From Nematostella vectensis (taxonomy: Eukaryota; Cnidaria; Anthozoa; Actiniaria; Edwardsiidae): DNA of 64,000 bases. Position numbers and translations under genes: made by a program. Under the pieces are notes generated by a model. It ran no database searches, was not told where the DNA came from, and was given only the letters and a program-made list of their open reading frames with translations. The stretch is from NCBI RefSeq assembly GCF_932526225.1, contig NC_064043.1, positions 6,439,501 to 6,503,500 of the forward strand, given 5' to 3'. Every line of letters begins with the position of its first letter. The first letter of the stretch is position 1. Below are positions 1 through 7,900 of the stretch, in pieces.

Positions 1-738
1 TTCCTACGCTACACCTCAACAGTCTCTTCGTTCAAAATGCAAATACTTTTTCGTCTATTCTCGAACCCCAAAACCGCAGCTTGATAATTTTGGGCGCGCG
101 TTGACTCGCAATCAATGCTCACATATTGTAGATATCAGTCCTTCTGTAGCTGGTACTATCTATAAAAACGTGCAGGCAGGACGTAATATCATAGTATCTT
201 ACTGATTATTTTGAGGTTTTCTTGCAAATAAACCAATATAATTTCAATTGTAATCAACAATAATGGAGTGGTTGATCGACATTCTTTATCAATATGGCAG
301 ACAAACAAGACAGTTCAAAATCTCCCCGACGGTACACAGGAAGAACGCGTTCGTGATAAATCAGTAAGTCAAGCTACTTTTCAAGCGTTCACATAAATAT
401 CGATATGAAACGTTATATAATTAAGTACAAAATCATCAACAGCATCATTGATTTAGTTTTGTTGAACATAATGAGGAAGATTGCCACTATTACCAAGATT
501 TACATCTCACTAGCATATGGTCAAAATTTTATAGCATTTGGCGTTATCAACTTCATAATCATAATTATCGCCTTTTTCCTTGACATCCTCCTCATCATCA
601 TCGTCTTCTTTGTCTTCATCAACATCATCGTCTTCCTCGTCTTCATCATCATCGTCTTCTTCCCCGACATCATAATTTTCACCAACAAAACAAACAACAT
701 TAACATTTATGTTAATCTATTATACTTTACTGTCTCAG
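1..738. other. No supported gene; acidic simple-sequence tract on minus strand
   Basis: No exon is supported here. Positions 556-672 are a degenerate trinucleotide tract of the TCATCATCG/TCTTC type. Read on the minus strand it gives an almost pure Asp/Glu stretch flanked by mixed residues, which could be a low-complexity exon or just a repeat. A plus-strand ATG near 263 opens a short frame that could splice in phase to the exon at 739, but its donor is weak. The 5' end of the gene at 739 may lie here or outside the window. Confidence 0.4.
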
Positions 739-2219
739 GTACTGACCATTTCTCGTCGACTTGATGATTACTCATGGGAAGCCGTGAGGCACATCGATAT
801 GAAGTGCAAATGTGATCTAACAGAGACCATTGTCGAGCTTTACGAAAACGGCAAGGAAACGACGCATTTCGACCTTTTCCACATGAAGAAGGTCATTTAG
901 AGTGTCCTATATATTAGAAAATGATTATGATACCTGCTTAATCAATTACTACGTGGAAGATATTCAATATTCATATACAGAAAGCATTGAGGGATTTAGC
1001 GAACACCCTTTTTAACACGGCCACTTAAAACTCCAAGTAATTTTGGTCACTCAAACATTGTACAGTTACGGTTGCCGTATAACCTCTATTAAGAGGCCAA
1101 CCAAGAAAAAGCATGGCAAACCAACGCATAAAATCATTTCTTTTTGAAAACTAGTTTATTCTATTTATTACACTATTATGTAAACAGAAGGATTTTAGTT
1201 ACACACTATTTTTCATATTTTCTTACAAGAATGCAAGTGCACTATAAACTTGTCAAAATGTGGTTTTGGTGTACGTACGTAAAGCTGTCATAACATATCA
1301 ATAAAGCTGTCATAACATAACATGTCATAACAAAAGTTCTCATTTTCTTATTCAGGTCCAAGTATCAGGTGAACAGTACAACTTCCAGTTCCTGGGAGAT
1401 CTGGGTGGGACTCCAAGAAACGACCTCGTAAGGATTTCCCGACCCGACTTATATTATGGGAAGCACACCACCATTATCGATCTGGCGGACGGACTTCAGG
1501 ATGCTGTGGTGATTACTGTAAATTTGATGGAAGTTGCCCAGCTGTTCGACGGTAAGAAAAGAAATAAGGGCTGACGCTATAAAGAATTACTATGAATTTA
1601 CAATAACATTAGATCTTTCCAAACTGGTGATGGTGATTTCTGACTATTGATGAAAGTTATCCAGCTGCTTGACGGTAAGAAAAGAAATGTGAGCAAAATC
1701 TCTAGAAAAATAACCTTGGCTAAAAGTGTTGGCGACATTTCAGGAAAAACATTAATGAGCAACCCAAAGGCCCGTGAAACAAAATCCGAGCAGGAAAAGA
1801 ATTCGTTACCTCTGTTACAGATATCAAATGGAAAGTTCCTTATTAGAAATGGCTAGTGATGAGTGAGTGATGAGAAGCGAACAAATCTTGAAAATGGCAC
1901 AGTAGTGAAACTTTTAAATAAAAAATAAAAAAGATACAAAATTAATTTAAAGCAATAGCGCATAATGGAAAAGCTTTATGATACCTCTATATTCCTTACA
2001 GGAACTCGCACCTTGCGACTCGAGTCTGGAAATGGACACGACTACGTGCTTCAGATTCGGTCCACGAAACCAACCGATGACTACAAATATGACGTCACCC
2101 TGAAAGGCGTGGAGTACGTCATGTCTGAGAGCCTGGTTACGATTGCCAATATACGGGAACTGCCGGCCTTTAGCTATGATCTGGTGGCGCCCTTTAAAGA
2201 GGCCGAAAATATCCCCTGA
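739..2219 (+). CDS. Unrecognised protein, 3' three exons (5' incomplete)
   Basis: Three exons at 739-891, 1356-1551 and 2002-2219 join with matching phases (0/0, then 1/1) and encode 188 residues to a TGA at 2219. The donors are AAG|gtcatt (weak) and GACG|gtaagaa (strong). Both acceptors follow clear pyrimidine tracts. No start Met is convincing in the first exon, so the gene probably begins upstream. The product is soluble and mixed alpha/beta in character, with a CKC motif in the first exon, the string DLGGTPRNDLVRISRPDLYY in the second, and a terminal exon rich in beta-type segments ending FKEAENIP. I do not recognise the family. A polyadenylation signal AATAAA lies at 2308-2313. A decayed copy of the exon-2 tail and donor lies at 1626-1688 in the following intron. 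Confidence 0.6.
1626..1688 (+). repeat. Duplicated exon tail plus 5' splice site
   Basis: Positions 1626-1688 repeat 1505-1566 with an offset of about 121 bp. The copy contains the last coding bases of the preceding exon, ending at the donor (CTGCTTGACG|gtaagaaaag against CTGTTCGACG|gtaagaaaag). The donor hexamer is intact. The exonic part has diverged and has no acceptor of its own. Confidence 0.75.
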
Positions 2220-2307
2220 TCGACACTCTTCAAGAAATAACGCGGGAATTACCTCACCCTTCAAAGCGTGGGGGAAACACGCAAATACTACTATTGTATG
2301 AGAAAGT

Positions 2308-2313
2308 AATAAA
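2308..2313 (+). promoter_or_regulatory. Polyadenylation signal AATAAA
   Basis: The hexamer AATAAA lies 89 bp after the stop of the gene ending at 2219. No other gene on this strand is near. Confidence 0.5.
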
Positions 2314-2319
2314 GAGTAG

Positions 2320-2791
2320 TTGAGCATTTACAGTCGCCCGTTATTACTTTACTGGCGAATGCTGTTATGATGACTATAGGAAATCTAGAAATACTACAGA
2401 CAAGCTGTAAAGGACTAGGTGGTCTGCGTAGGCGTGATGAAAATAGAAAACCCAATCAACACATGGTTGAAGTTTTTACGTTGAACGCCTCTTGAAAACA
2501 AAATAGTTTCGCGCTATATTCCTTCCTCTGAGAAAATCGTAGATTACGTCTTTGGGTTTGACGCGGTTATGGATCAATTATATGGTAGAGTCCCAAACAT
2601 TTTCTTCGTCTATTACTAGTGTAGATTCTGCTCTAGATAGAAAAACATGACAAATTGTTCAGAGAATGGTCTGACACATACTAAGGCCTAGTTACTCTCT
2701 TCTTAACAAGATATTTACGAATAGCAATTTGTTCATAGGAAGATCTGTCACATGTCTAAGACCTTTAGTCTTTTCTATAACAAGATACTCT
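2320..2791. other. Intergenic, nothing recognised
   Basis: This is the convergent gap between the plus-strand gene ending at 2219 and the minus-strand acetyltransferase ending at 2792. It presumably holds both 3' UTRs. I see no repeat or RNA gene. Confidence 0.5.
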
Positions 2792-3967
2792 TCAAGCATC
2801 CCATTGAAGTTCTCGCTCATACAAAGCCAATTCGTTTAAGTAATAGTCCGCCACATATCTAAGACCTAGGTAGTGATGTAGAAACTCATGCACGACGTCT
2901 ATGTGGGACTCATCAACAAAACAAGTCAGTACAAATAGCCCGTTTGTTATCTTCAGCGCATGCTGTAATTGACCAACAAGGTGCGCGCGCATTGAGTCAC
3001 GGTCATTACCGCACAACATTACCTCCCAATTCGTGCACTTGACTCGGGGCACCGCTCTGCCGTGACTGAACGAGCAGAGTCTTGGTTCTGAGCCAAGACG
3101 TCGCTTTAGGGCCAGCAAGTTTCCTTTACCCTGAGCTTGATGGGAGGAGAATGGGTGGTTATCTGTTAAGGTAGAGTTAAGAACGCAGTCGTTCTCTTGG
3201 AATATCCACTGCATGTTCGCTGACGAAACAACGAATGGGACACAATTAATCACAAGCGTGTTACTGGGGAATAATAGCAAGTCATTTTGATCAGCGAATC
3301 GGAGTGCTTCTTCAGGTTGAAGTTGCTCGATTCCTTTTGTTTCCTTCATGTCCGATGCCATCGAAGCTAAGAAGAGCCCGAGCAATTTTCGCACATCTTG
3401 ACTGACGTACACACTAATGGCTTTCAGGCTCGTTACCTTTCGGTAGCCATGTTGCGCACGTAGTCTTGCCGCATATGCACTATCCATACAAGCAGTAAAC
3501 CTTTCCCGCCAAACACTGGGGTAAGCCTTGTAAACAAAGTTGTGGACACCTCGGAGCAAGTGGATGCTTATGTTTCTGCGCTTGTATAACGGATGAATGC
3601 GCATTCCGCTCATTGCTAGTGTCTGATCCGAATCCACAATGTTTACAAGCACACAGCCGACTACTCGACGTTTTTCCAACGCTACAAACAGAAAGCCTCG
3701 CTCCTGTTGCATGATGGTGTGGAAAGCTAACGGTAGAGAGTCATGATCGCCGTAGGTTGCTTCCGAAAGCTCGACGACTCCCGTGTGATCCTCGGATTTG
3801 ACTTGTCGAACAAGGATTGATTGATCAAAGGGACTGCTATCAATGTCTAAGTTGTATGTACCGAACGTCACAGATCTCTCTGATAGATTCCGATGTTTTC
3901 TTTTAAAGCTGCCAGAAGGTGAAGCAACTTCATCCTTCACTAAAAGCGGCTTCGAAGAGGAAGACAT
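2792..3967 (-). CDS. NAT16-like GNAT N-acetyltransferase (histidine N-acetyltransferase family)
   Basis: An intronless 391-residue ORF starts at the ATG at 3967-3965 (MSSSSKPLL). An in-frame TTG further upstream was not used. Residues about 50-190 look like a GNAT fold: a first strand with ILVRQVKSEDH, then GFLFVALEKRRVVGCVLVNI (beta 2-4), then MRIHPLYKRRNISIHLLRGV at the acetyl-CoA loop. The C-terminal half has the second domain typical of NAT16-type proteins. Vertebrate NAT16 and fish HisAT acetylate free L-histidine; here the substrate is inferred. The usual Q/R-x-x-G-x-G/A pyrophosphate loop reads KRRNIS, without the glycines, so activity may be altered. The gene is convergent with the one at 739-2219. 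Confidence 0.75.
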   Translation of the reverse strand: MSSSSKPLLVKDEVASPSGSFKRKHRNLSERSVTFGTYNLDIDSSPFDQSILVRQVKSEDHTGVVELSEATYGDHDSLPLAFHTIMQQERGFLFVALEKRRVVGCVLVNIVDSDQTLAMSGMRIHPLYKRRNISIHLLRGVHNFVYKAYPSVWRERFTACMDSAYAARLRAQHGYRKVTSLKAISVYVSQDVRKLLGLFLASMASDMKETKGIEQLQPEEALRFADQNDLLLFPSNTLVINCVPFVVSSANMQWIFQENDCVLNSTLTDNHPFSSHQAQGKGNLLALKRRLGSEPRLCSFSHGRAVPRVKCTNWEVMLCGNDRDSMRAHLVGQLQHALKITNGLFVLTCFVDESHIDVVHEFLHHYLGLRYVADYYLNELALYERELQWDA

Positions 3968-4981
3968 TAGCGAAACTTGTACTACAGCCGAAAACAAAAT
4001 ATATGATATTAGCCCGCTGCTCCTGGCTACATAGTTCTATATGCTCCAGTGCGAAATAAATGGAGCAAAACAAAGCGTTATACGATTAAAAAATAAACAC
4101 CCGCTGGGCATTACTAATATGTATTAAAATGAAATAGAACATAAAATTGCAATAAAACGATGCTGAAAGGTGTGTGGCAATTTTAGAAAAGCTCTCCTCT
4201 ACTGGCAATAAATAATTAGGTACATTTTTCATCAATGTGGCATCTAAGACGTGAGCGAATATCCTTAGTTATCCTATTCTATAATGGTCACGATATTTTT
4301 GTAGAATCTCGTCAAGAGACTTCATCACGCTTTACTTCTTCTTTAGATCCACAATCCACATCCAAAAGCTTGATATAACAAACGAACAAATCAGCAAAAA
4401 TAAAGTGAGTTTTTGTTTGTTCTGCTTACTGTTACCTTACTGCTTACCTTTTTCCGGGCTCAGTCAAAAATCAAACTGTCATAATAAAGCTATAACTTTG
4501 TAAGTATTTATTATATCTGTTCAACGGGATTCCAGTTTTAAAACATTGCTTTAATGGACTTCCTTGCCTATTCAACGTCAAAGGCCAATATCTGAAAAAA
4601 GTGGAATAGGTAAACGTTAAACTCTGAAACTATAATTGCAAAAAAAAAAAGAAAAAAAGAAAATAATTTCATCCATTTTTAGGATACAGTTTATTTATAA
4701 AGTATAAATGAAAATATTTGAATAAAAAGAACTTTAAATCAATAGAACTGTTTTGACATTATTTAATCAAGAGAAACCGGTTTTACTTTTTTAACTGCCA
4801 CTGAACCTCCGCTCAATTGGGAAATGAGCTCCACTTTTATTTGTCAAAGAACCTCTATCCTTCACAAAGAGTTGTTACAATTAAACATAATCAAACCTAA
4901 AACTCAAGTGGATACAACGCTCAAATAACAACCCCAACCATTCCCGAACAAGAAGGATTGTGGTGTATCACTTTTAGAACA
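3968..4981. other. AT-rich intergenic region between divergent genes
   Basis: The gap lies between the divergently transcribed acetyltransferase (-) and the first PAN-EGF-LamG gene (+), so both promoters should be here. It contains an A-rich run at about 4640-4665. No TATA box or other element is distinctive enough to call. Confidence 0.4.
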
Positions 4982-7900
4982 ATGAAGAAACATAATTCAT
5001 CTAGATTTCTATTCGTTGTCATCAGTTTCTTTTTCACACAGAAAATTGCCAAGGGAAGCACCTACTACGAGGTCCAAAACTTCCATGTTCTGCTTGATGA
5101 GAGTCCTCGCTACGTTATAAGAGTCAAGGACTTGTTACAGTGTACTTTGGAGTGTACCAGATCTGTGAACTGCCTTCATGTCAACTTTGGAGTCATAAGC
5201 CACGAGTGTCAAATATTCGATAAGACGATCAGATTAATGGTTTTACCGAGCAAAGAGTTTCACTATCTCAAGGGTAAGTTACTTTGGAACGGTGACCCAT
5301 GAGTATTAGTTAGATAAGGCGATCAGATTAATGGTTTTACCGAGCAAAGAGTTTCACTATCTCCAGGGTAAGTTACTTAGGTTACTTTGGAACGGTGACC
5401 CATGAGTATTAGTTAGATAAGGCGATCAGATTAATGGTTTTACCGAGCAAAGAGTTTCACTATCTCCAGGGTAAGTTACTTAAGTTACTTTGGAACGGTG
5501 ACCCATGAGTATTAGTTAGATAAGGCGATCAGATTAATGGTTTTACCGAGCAAAGAGTTTCACTATCTCCAGGGTAAGTTACTTAAGTTACTTTGGAACG
5601 GTGACCCATGAGTATTAGTTAGATAAGGCAATCAGATTAATGGTTTTACCGAGCAAAGAGTTTCACTATCTCCAGGGTAAGTTACTTAAGTTACTTTGGA
5701 ACGGTGACCCATGAGTATTAGTTAGATAAGGCGATCAGATTAATGGTTTTACCGAGCAAAGAGTTTCACTATCTCCAGGGTAAGTTACTAAAGTTACTTT
5801 GGAACGGTGACCCATGAGTATTAGTTAGATAAGGCGATCAGATTTATGGTTTTACCGAGCAAAGAGTTTCACTATCTCCAGGGTAAGTTACTTAAGTTAC
5901 TTTGGAACGGTGACCCATGAGTATCAGTTATTCGATAAGGCGACCACAGTAAGTACTTTTATTTCTGTAGCTCTCTTTTGCTGAATTTTACTATAGAACA
6001 TAGCAAATGTTATCCTCAGGGATACATTCGGCAGCCAAAAAGGTGACAGTGCCAGCAACGGTAAAACCTTTCTATCAAATCCTATTAAAAAACACCCGCT
6101 ACAGATTTACAGATTGTGCCCCAACCTCTTTCTACCGGTTCCCCTTTCGCGAACAGAAGAAATGACCGAAAATTGACTATCTAGCGTTCGATTGTCTGTA
6201 TGGATTCTGGCAAGTTGTATTAGCTGATATTTACTAAACAGTTACACCACGGCTACCCTGGTTTTAGAGCCTCGAACGTCTCTGTCTTTAGTGGCCAGCT
6301 ACACCACGGCAGCCCGTGCATCGGCATAATCCACTGATTCTATTTATCAATTTCAGTTTTACATTAACTGTGCGAGTAATCTGTTCTCATATGATTATTA
6401 TGCCTGATGAACACTAGTTACATATTGACATGGGCGCTATGTCGTTATGTCACTAACGTGTACTAGGAATTTTTTTAAATCAATTGCAGGACTCTCCTAC
6501 TCCTCTTCTCAATTACAATTTGTATTATCTGTATCTTATAGATTAAACAGATCCAGAATTACAATAGGCGAGGGCAAGACCTTCGTAAATAATCATTTTA
6601 GATCCCAAAAGAAAGATATGGCACTTCCTATCCATCTTTTTGATGTACATACATTGTGCTGTCGGCCTCAACATCTTTATTTTTCACTGTTTCAATTCAA
6701 CTGGCGAAGCTTTCTCTATTTCTGGGTCTTACATTAGAAAACATCAAGTTATACAAAAACAAAGTAGAAAGCTATAGGCTGTGAGTTAGAAATTTTATAC
6801 ATCGCAAAATGACTTGAAATATTTGAAAAGAGTCTCCAAAAACTGTCGAGTTTGAAAGACGCTTCCTTCCAGGAGGTTTTTTGTTTTCTGAACCTAGGTG
6901 TTGGTTTCACTCGGTTTTACTTGGTTTTTGTATACGATGACTTCTGCACTGAGAAGGTAAACAAAAGCTAGGATGCATAGCCATATCCTTTTATTAAAAC
7001 CGTTAGTGAATTTTAAAATCCTACCACTACAACCTGCCATTTCCGACTACCTTAAAAATATAAGCCATCATTATTTAAATTCACGTGCAAATAAATTAGA
7101 ATTTTGTTGCCTATAAACAATGCAATCAAACTAATTTTATCAAATATGACATTCCACCATAAATAAACATATATAAAAAGTAAAATGGCTTTTTTTTAAC
7201 CCTTACTATTTATTTTCGAAAATATGGTCAGCTTTGGTTTTGTATGTTCTCATCTTGAGTATATTATTAATTATTATTAATTTTTTTTATTGTGCAGTGA
7301 TGCGGTCACCCTGCGCCCAGAATCCCTGCAAAAATGCGACCGAGTGTATTGATCTCGCTGGTATGGAATTTAAGTGCGCATGCGCCAAACAACAAGCTGG
7401 AAGACTTTGTCAATACAGTAAGTCATTCTTGAAAGACATCGCCAGAGAATACTTTGCCAGTACAGTAAAGAGCCGTTAACTCCTGGCTATTTTTGAGCTT
7501 GAATTTACAAAAAAACAGACTGAAAACAGATACCTCCCCCCTATTCTGAGTTTTATACAGCCCGCAAAGTCAACCACAGCTGCACCTAGTCAGTGGTATC
7601 CAAGCTTTCCAATAGTGCTTTGCGGTCCCCACTTTTAATCCCTCGTCGTTGTGCTGAAGCGAGCACAAGTTGATTTTTTTTCATCAAAAATACAGCTATG
7701 AGCATATTAGGAGAGTGTCTCAGGACATCATGAAGTCTATTGGGGCATAATTGAGTGCTTTGCTTATGGATATTTGCAAGCAAAGGCGGATTCATGGTGA
7801 TTTTTTCTTGTTTGGCTTTGCCTGGATGAGAAAATAATTTTCTAATGAATCACCACAGCTCTCCAAAATGCTGTCTTTTCTGTAACCAAATTGATTACAA

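Noticed and set aside
263-370. Possible first exon of the unknown gene
   Set aside because: The phase fits only through the weak donor ACG|gtacac; the better donor at 373 gives an immediate stop with the exon at 739.
405-764. Hydrophobic 119-aa plus-strand frame
   Set aside because: It is the reverse reading of a TCATCATCG-type simple repeat; the Ile/Phe-rich translation has no other support.
5274-5960. CRISPR-like array
   Set aside because: The regular 103-bp unit is a tandem copy of an animal exon boundary. There are no unique spacers and the host is eukaryotic.
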